DNA from: Clavibacter michiganensis
GTDB taxonomy: Bacteria; Actinomycetota; Actinomycetes; Actinomycetales; Microbacteriaceae
DNA: 64,000 bases
NCBI GenBank assembly: GCA_002150995.1
Contig: MDHJ01000001.1
Span: 1,922,001-1,986,000 of the forward strand
Reading direction: 5' to 3'
The notes below the pieces were generated by a model, which saw only the letters and a list, made by a program, of their open reading frames with translations, was not told the origin of the DNA and did no database searches. Position numbers and translations under genes: made by a program. Positions 1 through 12,015 of the stretch are shown here, piece after piece (position 1 is the stretch's first letter; each line of letters begins with the position of its first letter).

Positions 1-637
1 TCAGCAGGATGGCGATGCGCCACGACTTGATGATCGTCCGGCCGGACAGGATCCCCATGAAGTTGAACAGCACGAGGAACACCGGCAGCACGAACGCGAT
101 GCCCACCGCGAACACGAGCTTCAGCACGAAGTCGAAGTACTCCCGCGCCGTGATGAACGACGAGTCCCCCGCCCCGGCGAACTGCGTGAGCAGCGCCACG
201 ATGTGCGGCAGCACGAACCACCCCGCCGCGCATCCGGCGAGGAACAGCGGGACCGCGGAGAAGAAGAACCCGAAGGTGTAGCGGCGCTCGGTCCGGGTGA
301 GGCCCGGGACCAGGAACGCGAACACCTGGTAGAGCCACGCCGGGCTGGAGATGATGAGCCCCACGTAGAGGGCGATCTGCAGCCGCAGGTCGAATGCCGA
401 CGTGATGGTCGGGAAGTTGAGGCTGGCGTTCCGCCCCTGCTCCGCGTTGATGGTCTCGATGGGCTGACGCAGCGCCTCGAGGACGAACGAGGAGAGGAAC
501 CACCCCGCGACCATCGCGATGATGATGGCGACGCCCGCGATGAACAGCCGCTTCTTCAGCTCCAGGAGGTGCTGGACGAGCGACATGCGCCCTTCGGCGT
601 CCCGCTTCCGCTGGCGCGGTCGCTCCGTGGTGCTCAC
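1..637 (-). CDS. tatC: Sec-independent protein translocase TatC, 3' end beyond window
   Basis: TatC is the multi-spanning receptor of the twin-arginine pathway, which exports folded proteins across the cytoplasmic membrane. About 212 codons are visible. The GTG start leads into a basic N-terminus and the family-typical stretch MSLVQHLLELKKRLFIAG. Several hydrophobic segments follow, and a late segment reads FVLPVFLVLFNFMGIL. The C-terminus lies outside the window. It starts 3 bases after the tatA stop, so the two are surely co-transcribed. The order pafB-pafC-tatA-tatC is conserved in actinobacteria. No frame break is seen in the visible part. Confidence 0.95.
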   Translation of the reverse strand, partial: MSTTERPRQRKRDAEGRMSLVQHLLELKKRLFIAGVAIIIAMVAGWFLSSFVLEALRQPIETINAEQGRNASLNFPTITSAFDLRLQIALYVGLIISSPAWLYQVFAFLVPGLTRTERRYTFGFFFSAVPLFLAGCAAGWFVLPHIVALLTQFAGAGDSSFITAREYFDFVLKLVFAVGIAFVLPVFLVLFNFMGILSGRTIIKSWRIAILL

Positions 638-640
638 GGA

Positions 641-991
641 TCAGGCGCTGGGGCGGGAGTCCCCGCCGTCGCGCGGGGAGTCGTAGCGCGGGGCGTCGTA
701 GCGGGGCTCGTCCAGGCGCGACTCGCCCGGGCGCACGTAGTCGCGCGGCGCGGAGTCACGGGCACGGTCGTCCGCGCGGTAGCGGTCGTCGTCGCGGCGA
801 CGGTCCTCATCGCGGACGTCGTCGCGGCGCTCGGGACCGCTCTCCTCCTTCATGGTCTTCACCTCGCCCTTGAAGATGCGCATGGACTGGCCCACGCTCT
901 TCGCCAGCGCCGGCAGCTTGGTGGAACCGAAGAGCAGCACGATGACGACGAGGATGATGACGAGGTGCCATCCGGTCAGGTTTCCGAGCAT
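641..991 (-). CDS. tatA: Sec-independent protein translocase TatA
   Basis: TatA is the small pore-forming Tat subunit. It has one N-terminal membrane helix (LTGWHLVIILVVIVLLFG), the hinge FGSTKLPALAKSVGQS and an amphipathic helix. A long, highly charged Arg/Asp-rich tail of about 70 residues follows and is probably disordered. I chose the ATG at 991 (MLGNLTGWH) because an AAGGA lies 11 bases upstream. A GTG at 1000 is in frame, but only 2 bases separate it from that AAGGA. A TAGACT box at 1049-1054 could give the tat pair its own promoter, although the operon continues from pafBC. Confidence 0.93.
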   Translation of the reverse strand: MLGNLTGWHLVIILVVIVLLFGSTKLPALAKSVGQSMRIFKGEVKTMKEESGPERRDDVRDEDRRRDDDRYRADDRARDSAPRDYVRPGESRLDEPRYDAPRYDSPRDGGDSRPSA

Positions 992-1048
992 GTGGTTCAC
1001 GTTCCTTCAGGTCGGGGGGCCGGACAGTCGTTGTCGGGATCCACAGGG

Positions 1049-1054
1049 AGTCTA
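1049..1054 (-). promoter_or_regulatory. Putative -10 box for tatA-tatC
   Basis: On the minus strand the hexamer is TAGACT, a match to the actinobacterial TANNNT -10 element, about 57 bases before the tatA start. No clear -35 is visible. The same TAGACTCG string occurs before several other genes here. Confidence 0.45.
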
Positions 1055-1191
1055 ACCTCGGGACCCGCCGAGACGCCCTGCTCGGCATGGTGATTCACCC
1101 GGAGTTCCCCTGAGCGGACCACCGGTCCGCACGGATCCCTCCCTGGTGTCAGGTGTTCGGAGCGGATCGCCGCAGCGCTCGGTCCAGCGTG

Positions 1192-2181
1192 TCAGTCCGC
1201 GTCGTCGTAGGCGGCCGCGGCCCGCCCGGCCCATTCGGCGACCGCCGCGCGGGCCTCCGGCGGCGAGGTGACCACCACGACGCCCGCCATGCCGGCGACC
1301 AGCCGCACGAGCCCCTGGTAGTGGGCGACCCGCGCGGTGACGGACACGCGACCGGGCCGGCCGGGCACCGGCACAGGGCGCTCGTCGCCCACGAAGTCGC
1401 CGAGGAGCGGGACGGCGCCCTCCGCCACCTCGAGCGTGACCCGGAGGTCGTCCGGACTCGGCTCGAACAGCGTGTCGCCCAGGACCACGTCCTGCGGGCG
1501 GTGCTCCGGCGGCAGGGCGGTGACGACGAGCTCGTCGAGGCGGTCCAGGCGGAAGGTGCGGACGGCTCCGCGTGCCAGGTCCCACCCGCGCAGGTACCAG
1601 TCCTCGTCCATCGACTCCAGGCGCAGCGGATCCACCACGCGGCGCTCCGTGCCGCCCCGCGGGCTCCGGTAGTCGAACTCGACGCGCCGCTCGTCGGCGA
1701 TGGCTCGCCGGAGGTCCTCGCGCGTGCCGTCGCCCGCGCCCGCCGCGACGGCGACCTGGCTGGGGCTGGCCGAGGATCCCCGCGCGAGCTTCGCCATGAG
1801 CTGGCCGACGAGGTCGAGGTCGCTGGCGTCCGCCTGGGACGAGACGTACTGCAGGCCCGCGATCAGGGCCGCCGCCTCCCGCGCCGAGAAGCGGGGCGAG
1901 TCGTCGATGGCCACCATGTGCGTGATGACGATCTGGTCGTTGTCCTCGAAGTCGTCCCACGCGATGTCGAACAGGTCGCCGTGCTGGTACGACGCGGTCG
2001 ACCCGGGGACGCCGGACACCGCGATGAGCCGCACGGCCTGCCGGATCTGCTCCGGCGGCACCCGGAAGTGCGCGGCGGCCTGGCTGACGCTCACCCGCCC
2101 GTGGTCCGTCAGGTACGGCACGAGCGCCAGCAGGAACGCCAGCTTGTCCTGCGCCTGGAGCGGCGCGGCGCGGTCGGTCAC
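1192..2181 (-). CDS. pafC: WYL-domain transcriptional activator PafC
   Basis: PafC is one half of the PafBC activator, which in mycobacteria drives the RecA/LexA-independent DNA damage response. The 329-residue product has an N-terminal winged-helix region (about 10-75) and a WYL domain with the canonical motif DEDWYLRGWDL around residue 200, followed by a WCX-like C-terminus. The GTG start overlaps the pafB stop by 4 bases (GTGA), so translation is coupled. PafB and PafC act together, and the WYL domain is thought to sense a single-stranded nucleic acid signal. The uvrA and uvrC genes in this window would be plausible targets, but I did not identify a binding site. Confidence 0.9.
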   Translation of the reverse strand: MTDRAAPLQAQDKLAFLLALVPYLTDHGRVSVSQAAAHFRVPPEQIRQAVRLIAVSGVPGSTASYQHGDLFDIAWDDFEDNDQIVITHMVAIDDSPRFSAREAAALIAGLQYVSSQADASDLDLVGQLMAKLARGSSASPSQVAVAAGAGDGTREDLRRAIADERRVEFDYRSPRGGTERRVVDPLRLESMDEDWYLRGWDLARGAVRTFRLDRLDELVVTALPPEHRPQDVVLGDTLFEPSPDDLRVTLEVAEGAVPLLGDFVGDERPVPVPGRPGRVSVTARVAHYQGLVRLVAGMAGVVVVTSPPEARAAVAEWAGRAAAAYDDAD

Positions 2182-3185
2182 GAGGCATCCTCACGGTGGG
2201 CGGCGATGGTCTCGGCGAGGCGGGCGCGCACCGCGTCCCGGAGCCTCGGCGGCGCGATGACCCGGGCCTCCGGCCCGAGGCCCGCGACCTCGTCGGCGAA
2301 CAGGTTGGTGTCGGAGTAGTGCACGCGGAGGCGTCCGTCGCCCAGGTCCTCGGTGCCGCGGCGACGGCGCAGGCGGATCTCGGCGTCGGATCCCGCCGCG
2401 ACGGCCACCTCCCCCACCCCGTTCGACCAGACGCGGTCGAGGTCGGCGAGGGCGCGCTCGGCGTGGTCCTCGCCCTCGGGCACGAAGCCGCGGCTGGTCA
2501 CCCGCACGCGGTCGACGATCCGCGAGAGGAGGAACGTGCGCGGTCCGTCGGCGTCCTGGTCGATGCCGTGCAGGTGCCAGCGGCCCTGGTGCTGCACGAG
2601 CGCGAGCGGCGCCACGGTGCGGATGCGGGCCGTGCGCTCACCCGGCTTCAGGTACCCGAAGGAGACGAGCACGTGGCGCTCGAGCGCCACGCTGAGGGGC
2701 GCGAACGCCGCCTCGCGGGTGCGCAGACGGGGCGCGTAGCCGATGACCGGGTCGTCGGACTCGACGCCGAGCGAGCGCAGCTTGATGAGCGCCCGCCGCG
2801 ACTCCCCCGATAGCGACCCCTCGCGCCAGACCATGGCCGCGAGGTTCAGCAGCGTCGTCTCCTCGGGCGTGAAGGACAGGTCGGCGGGCAGCTCGTAGGC
2901 GCCCCGCGGGATGCGGTAGCGCAGGAGCTGGTTGTTGCCCTCCTGCCCGGGCGCGTCCACCGTCTCCAGCGGCACGCCGAGGTCGCGGATGTCGTCCTTG
3001 TCGCGCTCGAACTGGCGCTCCAGGTTGGCGTTGTCGCCACCGGCCCGGTACCGCTGCCGGTAGCCCTGGACGCTCGAGAGCACCTCGTTCTTGGTCAGCC
3101 CCTGCTCGGTGGCGAGCAGCGCCAGCACGAGGCTGAAGAGGCGCTCCTCGACCGGGATGGTCGGACGGCGGGATGTATCGGGCAC
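2178..3185 (-). CDS. pafB: WYL-domain transcriptional activator PafB
   Basis: PafB is the partner of PafC. The 335-residue product has an N-terminal HTH (RLFSLVLALLATEQGLTKNEVL, about residues 15-36) and a WYL domain in which the motif reads GRWHLHGID, so Tyr of WYL is His. The PafC copy is canonical, so the pair is asymmetric. The start is GTG at 3185. It lies 49 bases downstream of the FKBP lipoprotein gene and is probably part of the same transcription unit. The name pafB is historic (proteasome accessory factor); the protein also occurs in actinobacteria without a proteasome, as seems to be the case here. Confidence 0.9.
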   Translation of the reverse strand: MPDTSRRPTIPVEERLFSLVLALLATEQGLTKNEVLSSVQGYRQRYRAGGDNANLERQFERDKDDIRDLGVPLETVDAPGQEGNNQLLRYRIPRGAYELPADLSFTPEETTLLNLAAMVWREGSLSGESRRALIKLRSLGVESDDPVIGYAPRLRTREAAFAPLSVALERHVLVSFGYLKPGERTARIRTVAPLALVQHQGRWHLHGIDQDADGPRTFLLSRIVDRVRVTSRGFVPEGEDHAERALADLDRVWSNGVGEVAVAAGSDAEIRLRRRRGTEDLGDGRLRVHYSDTNLFADEVAGLGPEARVIAPPRLRDAVRARLAETIAAHREDAS

Positions 3186-3234
3186 GCGGTGGTCCTCACA
3201 GGTGGTGCAGCCCCCGGCCGGTGGCGATGCGTCG

Positions 3235-6120
<2,886 letters not shown>

Positions 6121-6121
6121 C

Positions 6122-6127
6122 TAAGCT
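6122..6127 (+). promoter_or_regulatory. Putative -10 box of the PAC2 gene
   Basis: TAAGCT, 41 bases before the GTG start at 6169. The two divergent boxes are separated by 18 bases. Confidence 0.35.
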
Positions 6128-6168
6128 TGTCCGACGACCGCCGCCGGGCGGACGGGGACGGGAGTCAC

Positions 6169-7118
6169 GTGGCGGATGCCGAGAGGTTCGTGAGCGGACG
6201 GCTGCTGGTCGTCGCCTTCGAGGGCTGGAACGACGCGGGCGAGGCTGCCAGCGGAGCGGTCCGGGCGCTGAAGGAGCTGCTCGACCTCGAGGCGGTGTCG
6301 TCGGTGGATCCCGAGGACTACTTCGACTTCCAGTTCAACCGCCCCACCATCGGCTTCGCGGAGGACGGCACCCGCGAGCTCGAGTGGCCGGGCGCGACGC
6401 TGTACGGCCCCCGGAGCCCCCGCCGCCCGACGCAGGACCTGGCCGCCGACGCGCAGCTCGGCGTGAGCGGCGACAACGGCGGCAGCATCCACCTGCTGCT
6501 CGGCGTGGAGCCCTCGCGGCACTGGACGGCGTTCACCGCCGAGGTGCTGGACGCGGCGCGCACCGCGGGGGTCGAGGGCGTCGTGCTGCTCGGCGCGTTG
6601 CTGGCCGACGTGCCGCACACGCGCCCCATCTCCGTCTACTCCACGAGCGAGAACCAGGACGTGCGGGCCGAGCTGGGGATCGAGCGGAGCACCTACGAGG
6701 GCCCCGTCGGGATCCTCAGCATCATCGCCCAGCGCGCCGAGGAGATGGGCATGCCCACCGTCTCGCTGTGGGCGTCGGTGCCCCACTACGTGCACAGCGC
6801 CCCGTCGCCCAAGGCGACGCTCGCCCTCATCGACAAGCTCGAGGAGATGGTCGACGTGGTGATCCGCGCGGCGAGCTCGTCCAGGAGGCGGCGACGTGGG
6901 AGGCGGGCATCGACCAGCTCGCGGGCGAGGACGAGGACATGGCGTCCTACATCCAGCAGCTCGAGCAGGCGCGCGACACGGTCGACTCCCCCGAGGCCAG
7001 CGGCGAGGCCATCGCGCAGGAGTTCGAGCGCTACCTCCGCCGGGGCGACGGGCCGCGCGGACGCGGCGATGACCGGCCCGAGGAGCCGTGGCGGCCGAAG
7101 GACCCGAAGGACCAGTAG
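6169..7118 (+). CDS. PAC2-family protein, one base missing near 6863
   Basis: PAC2 proteins are related to eukaryotic and archaeal proteasome assembly chaperones, but their bacterial role is unsettled. The GTG at 6169 opens [20 protein letters not shown], and the conserved core ([59 protein letters not shown]) is intact. After VVIR at 6863 the frame changes. Restoring one C (ATCCCGCGCGGC) gives [20 protein letters not shown] and a stop at 7118, about 316 residues in all. The C-terminal 90 residues are charged and helical. It is kept here although no proteasome genes are visible. Confidence 0.85.
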
Positions 7119-7146
7119 GCCGTCGGCCGTCGGCCGCGCGACGGGG

Positions 7147-8429
7147 TCAGGCGGCGGGAGCTCCGAGCGCCACGCCGAGGAGCGCGTCGACCGCGGCCAC
7201 CTCGACGCGGGTCGCCGGGACGCCGGTGGCGACGCGGAGGTCGAGGAGCAGGATCGCGCCCGGGGTGTCCAGGTCGTCGGCCAGGCGCTCGCGACGAGCT
7301 GCACGAGCTCGCCGTGCTCCGACGCGTCGGCCCCGAGCTCCGGCGCGGCATCCGCGGCCCAGGCGTCCCACGCGGCGAGCCGCGCGACGGACTCCTCCAG
7401 GAGCGCGTCCGTCCACTCCCAGTCGGCCCGGTAGTGCTGCGCGAGGAGCGCCAGGCGGATGGCGCGGGGGTCGATGCCCGCGGCGCGCAGGCGCGACACG
7501 AGCACGAGGTTGCCGAGCGACTTGCTCATCTTCTCGCCCTGGTACGCGACCATGCCGCTGTGCGCGTAGAGGCAGGCGAAGTCCTCGCCCGTGAGCGCCG
7601 ACGCGTGCCCGGCCGACATCTCGTGGTGCGGGAAGATCAGGTCGCTGCCGCCGCCCTGGACGGTGACCGGGCGATCGAGCTTCCGCAGCGCGATCACGGC
7701 GCACTCGATGTGCCAGCCGGGTCGGCCGCGGCCGACGACGCTGTCCCACGCCGGCTCGCCCGCGCGCTCCACGCGCCACAGCAGGGGGTCGAGCGGGTCG
7801 CGCTTGCCGGGGCGCTCGGGGTCGCCGCCGCGCTCCGCGGAGAGGACCGCCATGGTGTCGCGGTCGTAGCCGCTCTCGTCGCCGAGGGCCCACGGGCCGG
7901 CGTCGCCGGCGCGGGCGATGTCGAAGTAGAGGTCCGAGGCGCCGGCCTCGGCCGCGTCCGGGGTGGGGACCGGGTAGGCGGTGCCGCGGCGCACGAGCTC
8001 CGCGACCGCGGCCGCGACCTCGTCGACGACCTCGGTGACCCCGACGTAGGAGTCGGGTGGCAGGATCCGCAGCGCCTCCATGTCGGTCCGGAACAGCTCG
8101 ACCTGCTCGGCAGCGAGGTCGCGCCAATCGACGCCCGTGGCTGTCGCACGCTCGAGCAGCGGGTCGTCGACGTCGGTGACGTTCTGCACGTAGGCGACGT
8201 CGTACCCGCGGTCGAGCCAGATGCGCTGGAGCGTGTCGAAGGCGAGGTACGTGGAGGCGTGGCCGAGGTGGGTGGCGTCGTACGGCGTGATGCCGCAGAC
8301 GTACAGGCCCACGCGGCCGTCGCCGACGCACTCGGCGGGACGGACGGAGCCGGTGCTCGTGTCGTGCAGGGACGGGACGGGCGGCTCCCCCGCGACGACG
8401 GGGACCTCGGGACGTGACCAGGCGCGCAC
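7147..8429 (-). CDS. mshC: Mycothiol ligase MshC, one base missing near 7290
   Basis: MshC joins cysteine to GlcN-inositol by an ATP-dependent adenylation, the third committed step of mycothiol synthesis. It is a class I cysteinyl-tRNA synthetase homologue. The HIGH-like signature appears as THLGHAST after [12 protein letters not shown], the KMSKS motif as [11 protein letters not shown], and the zinc-site region includes [12 protein letters not shown] and FPHHEMS. The start [10 protein letters not shown] is typical of the family. After GELVQLVA the frame breaks near 7290. One added base gives [18 protein letters not shown] and a stop at 7147, about 427 residues. It starts 4 bases after uppP. 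Confidence 0.92.
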
Positions 8430-8433
8430 GGGA

Positions 8434-9252
8434 TCAGGCCGCGATCGCGCCGGTGCCGAGCAGCACCAGGAGGACGACGCCGAGGGCGACGCGGTAGACG
8501 ACGAACGGCATGAAGGTGCGGGTGGAGATGTAGCGCATGAGGCCGGCGATGACGGCGAGGCCCACGATGAACGCGATGAGGGTCGCCACCGCGGTCTGAC
8601 CGGCGCCGGCCTGCCCGGTCTCGTCGAAGCTCTTCACGAGCTCGTACAGGCCGCTGCCGAACACGGCGGGGACGGCGAGCAGGAAGGAGTACTCGGCGGC
8701 GACCGGCCGCGAGTAGCCGAACGCGCGCGCCGCGGTGGTGGTGGCGCCGGAGCGGGACACGCCCGGCACGAGGGCGAGCGCCTGGGCGATGCCGATGCTC
8801 ACGCCGTGCCCGTACGTCATGTCCCTCTCGAGGCGGTCGCTGCGGCTGTAGCGGTCGGCGAGGCCGAGCAGGATGCCGAACACGATGAGGACGATCGCGA
8901 CGATCCAGAGGGAGCGGAAGGTGCTGCGGATCGTGTCCTGGAACAGGTAGCCGGCGATCCCGATGGGGATGGTGCCGATGATGACGAGCCAGCCCATCCG
9001 GACGTCCGGGTCGCCCTTCGGCATACCGCCGCGGAGCGAGCGGAACCACGCCGAGAGGACCTTGCCGATGCGCCGGCGGAAGAACACGACGACCGCGAGC
9101 TCGGTGCCGAGCTGCGTGATCGCGGTGAACGTCGCCCCCGGGTCGCCGCCCATGAACAGGCCGGCGATGCGGAGGTGCGCGCTCGAGGAGATGGGCAGGA
9201 ACTCGGTCAGGCCCTGGACGAGGCCCAGGATGATCGCCTCGAGATAACTCAA
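8434..9252 (-). CDS. uppP: Undecaprenyl-diphosphatase UppP (BacA family)
   Basis: This is the integral membrane phosphatase that recycles undecaprenyl pyrophosphate for peptidoglycan synthesis and gives bacitracin tolerance. The 272-residue product carries both signatures: [15 protein letters not shown] near the N-terminus (residues about 14-28) and [10 protein letters not shown] in the second half. Seven or eight hydrophobic segments are visible. It forms a tight pair with mshC (4-base gap). The order uppP-mshC also occurs in other actinobacteria, although no functional link between them is established. Confidence 0.95.
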   Translation of the reverse strand: MSYLEAIILGLVQGLTEFLPISSSAHLRIAGLFMGGDPGATFTAITQLGTELAVVVFFRRRIGKVLSAWFRSLRGGMPKGDPDVRMGWLVIIGTIPIGIAGYLFQDTIRSTFRSLWIVAIVLIVFGILLGLADRYSRSDRLERDMTYGHGVSIGIAQALALVPGVSRSGATTTAARAFGYSRPVAAEYSFLLAVPAVFGSGLYELVKSFDETGQAGAGQTAVATLIAFIVGLAVIAGLMRYISTRTFMPFVVYRVALGVVLLVLLGTGAIAA

Positions 9253-9294
9253 ACGGGTGCTCCAGCTGATGTCTCGCCCGCCAGGGGCTCGGGT

Positions 9295-10604
9295 CTAGTA
9301 GTCGAGGAGCAGGTCGCGGAGGACCTGCCTCCCGAAGACTAGTGCGTCGAGCGGGACCCTCTCGTCGACGCCGTGGAACATCGCCGGGAAGTCCATGGAG
9401 GCCGGGAGACGCAGCGGGGCGAAGCCGTATCCGGTGATCCCGAGGAGGCTGAGCGCCTTGTTGTCGGTGCCGCCGGACAGCATGTACGGCAGGACCTCGG
9501 CCTCGGGATCGTGCACGCCGAGGGTCGCGACCATGGCGTCCACGAGCGGTCCCTGGAAGGGGTTCTCGAGGCCCACGTCCTGATGCACGATGCGCACCTC
9601 CACGCCCTCCCCGGCGAGCTCGCGGACGCGGGCGAGCACGGCGTCCTCCTCGCCCGGCAGCACGCGGATGTCGACGAGCGCCTCGGCGGTGTCCGGGATG
9701 ACGTTGTGCTTGTAGCCGGCGTGCAGGAGCGTCGGGTTCGTGGTGGTCCGCAGCGTCGCGGCGATGAACTTCGACGCCGTGCCGGTGGCGATGGCGAGGT
9801 CGTCCGGGGTGACCCGCTTCGGGTCGGCGCCGACGATCCGCGCGATCTCGTCCAGCAGCTGGCGCGTCGTGTCGGTGAGGTGGACGGGCCACTCCTCCAT
9901 GCCGATGCGCGCGACCGCTCCGCGAGCCGGGTCACGGCGTTGTCGCGGTTGACCTGCGAGCCGTGGCCCGCCGTGCCGGTCGCGACGAGCCGCACCCACA
10001 CGAGGGCCTTCTCGCCGGTCTGCAGCAGGTAGGCGCGCTTGCCGGCGAGGTCGATGGAGTAGCCGCCGACCTCGCTGATGGCCTCGGTGGCGCCCTCGAA
10101 CCACTCGGGCCGGTTCTCGACGACGTAGGCGGAGCCGAGCACGCCGCCCGCCTCCTCGTCGGAGAAGAAGCCCATGATCAGGTCGCGCTCCGGAGCGCGG
10201 CCGGAGGTGATGATCTCCTGGAGCGCGGTGATCATCATGGCGTCCATGTTCTTCATGTCCACGGCGCCGCGGCCCCAGAGCATGCCGTCCTTGATGACGC
10301 CGGCGAACGGGTCGACCGTCCAGTTGGCGGGGTCCGCGGGGACGACGTCGAGGTGTCCGTGCACGACGAGCGCCGGCTTGTCGCGGTTGCGGCCCGGGAT
10401 GCGCGCGAGGACGCTCGTGCGGCCCGGCGCCGCGTCGATGAGCTCGGGCTTCAGCCCCAGGTCCACGAGGCACTGCTCGACGTACTGCGCCGCCTCGGTC
10501 TCCCCCTCCGACCGGCCCTCGCCGTGGTTGGTGGTGTCGAACCGGATGAGGTCGCGGGCGATGCGCGCGGTGGCGTCGAGGTCGTCGGGGAGCGTGTCGG
10601 TCAT
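9295..10604 (-). CDS. M20-family metallopeptidase, one base missing near 9918
   Basis: A zinc-dependent exopeptidase or deacylase of the ArgE/DapE/ACY1 family with metal ligands in order: His in VVHGHLDVVPADP, bridging Asp in GRGAVDMKNMDAM, the Glu pair in FFSDEEAGG, and a C-terminal His in FHGVDERVP. The dimerization (lid) domain lies in the middle. The frame breaks after NRDNAVTRLAE. One added G gives AVARIGMEEWPVHLTDT and continues to a TAG stop at 9295, about 436 residues. The exact substrate is unknown. It lies 42 bases upstream of uppP on the same strand. Confidence 0.9.
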
Positions 10605-10719
10605 GTCCCCACGCTATCGAGGCCGGGCGCGCGCGTCCGGCTCCGGGGTGGTCGAGAGGGGTCCGGAAGCCGTGCTAATGTCGTCTCTCGGCAGCCGGAG
10701 ACGGCGGGCCGCACATCCT

Positions 10720-10805
10720 GTCCGGATGGCGGAATTGGTAGACGCGCTAGCTTGAGGTGCTAGTGCCCGTATTAGGGCGTGGGGGTTCAAGTCCCCCTTC
10801 GGACA
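10720..10805 (+). tRNA. tRNA-Leu (anticodon GAG)
   Basis: A full cloverleaf of 86 bases. The acceptor stem is GTCCGGA with TTCGGAC and A as discriminator. The D-arm contains the class II signature TGGCGGAATTGGTAGACGCGC. The anticodon stem CTAGC/GCTAG encloses the loop TTGAGGT (anticodon GAG, reads CUC/CUU). A long variable arm (GCCCGTATTAGGGCG) identifies a Leu-type tRNA, and the T-arm is GGGGGTTCAAGTCCCCC. CCA is not encoded. A TAATGT at 10676-10681 might be its -10 box. Confidence 0.97.
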
Positions 10806-10906
10806 CACACGAGAGCCGGTCGGATCCCCAGGGATGCGACCGGCTCTTCCTCGTTGCGGACGCACCCGGTCCGCCTCCGTCCCGGCCTGCTCCCCCGGCG
10901 CACGGC

Positions 10907-10912
10907 TACAGT
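10907..10912 (+). promoter_or_regulatory. Putative -10 box of corA
   Basis: TACAGT, 46 bases before the corA start. A weak GAGAGC precedes the ATG. Confidence 0.35.
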
Positions 10913-10958
10913 CGCATGCGTCCGCCCGCGGACGCACCCGAGCCGAGAGCGAGAGCCC

Positions 10959-11973
10959 ATGACCGTCGTCGACAGTGCCGTGTACGTGGACGGGGTCCGG
11001 ACGGCCGACCCGAGAGCCTCGAGGAGACGTTCGAGGTGATGCGCGAGCGCCGGGGCCTCGCCTGGATCGGGCTGTACCGGCCGGACGCGGACGAGCTCCA
11101 CCGTGTCGCCGCCGAATTCGGGCTGCACCCGCTCGCCGTCGAGGACGCGCTCACGGGGCACCAGCGGTCGAAGCTGGAGCGCTACGGCGACACGTGGTTC
11201 GTCGTGCTGCGCCCGGCGCGGTACCTCGACGCCGAGGAGCGGGTGGAGTTCGGCGAGCTGCACGTGTTCGTCGGACCCGACTTCGTCGTCACCATCCGCC
11301 ACGCGGAGTCCCCCGACCTGGCCACGGTCCGCCACCGGCTCGAGGAGGACCGCGACCTCCTCGCCCTCGGCCCGACGGCCGTCCTCTACGCGATCCTCGA
11401 CCAGGTGGCGGACGAGTACGGCCCCGTCGCCCGCGGCCTCGAGGACGACGTCGACGAGATCGAGGACCAGATCTTCGGCGCCGACCCGGACGTGTCGCGC
11501 CGCATCTACGCGCTCACGCGCGAGGTGACCGCGTTCCAGCGCGCTACCGCCCCGCTCGGCGCCATGCTCGACGACCTCCGCGCGACGGCCGAGCGGCACG
11601 ACGTCGACCTCGAGCTCCGGCGCGGCCTGCGGGACGTGCACGACCACGTGATCCGCGTGGCCGAGCGCTCCGACGCCTTCCGCACCCTGCTCCAGAACGC
11701 CCTCACGGTGCACACCACGCTCGTCGGGCAGCGGCAGAACGACGAGATGAAGAAGCTGACCGAGACGAGCCTCGCCCAGAACGACCAGGTGAAGCGCATC
11801 TCGTCCTGGGCCGCCATCCTGTTCGCACCCACGCTCGTCGGCACCGTCTACGGCATGAACTTCGTGAACATGCCGGAGCTGCGCTGGACCTACGGCTATC
11901 CCTGGCGCTCGGGCTCATGGTGGTGATGGGCGCGGTCCTCTACGCCGCGTTCCGCAGGCGCGGCTGGATCTGA
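10959..11973 (+). CDS. corA: CorA-family magnesium/cobalt transporter, two bases missing
   Basis: CorA forms a pentameric channel for divalent cations. The ATG at 10959 opens MTVVDSAVYVDG. A large cytoplasmic funnel domain follows (GLAWIGLYRPDADELHRVAAEFG, and the long helix with QRQNDEMKKLTETSLAQNDQ), then the pore helix ISSWAAILFAPTLVGTVYGMN with the essential GMN motif and a second membrane helix with the basic tail RRRGWI. The frame breaks near 11012 (one G added restores ADPESLEETFEV) and near 11900 (one C added restores YPLALGLMVVMG). The repaired length is 338 residues with a stop at 11973. It is monocistronic apart from the epimerase 42 bases downstream. Confidence 0.9.
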
Positions 11974-12003
11974 CCCGGGGGCGGCGACGCCCCGCGGCGC
12001 CGA

Positions 12004-12009
12004 TAGGGT
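12004..12009 (+). promoter_or_regulatory. -10 box, leaderless promoter of the epimerase gene
   Basis: TAGGGT followed by 6 bases (GACGGG) and then the ATG at 12016, so the first transcribed base would be at the start codon. Confidence 0.5.
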
Positions 12010-12015
12010 GACGGG

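Noticed and set aside
10806..10958. A possible attachment site or island at the tRNA-Leu gene
   Set aside because: No integrase gene, no repeat of the tRNA 3' end and no change in composition nearby.
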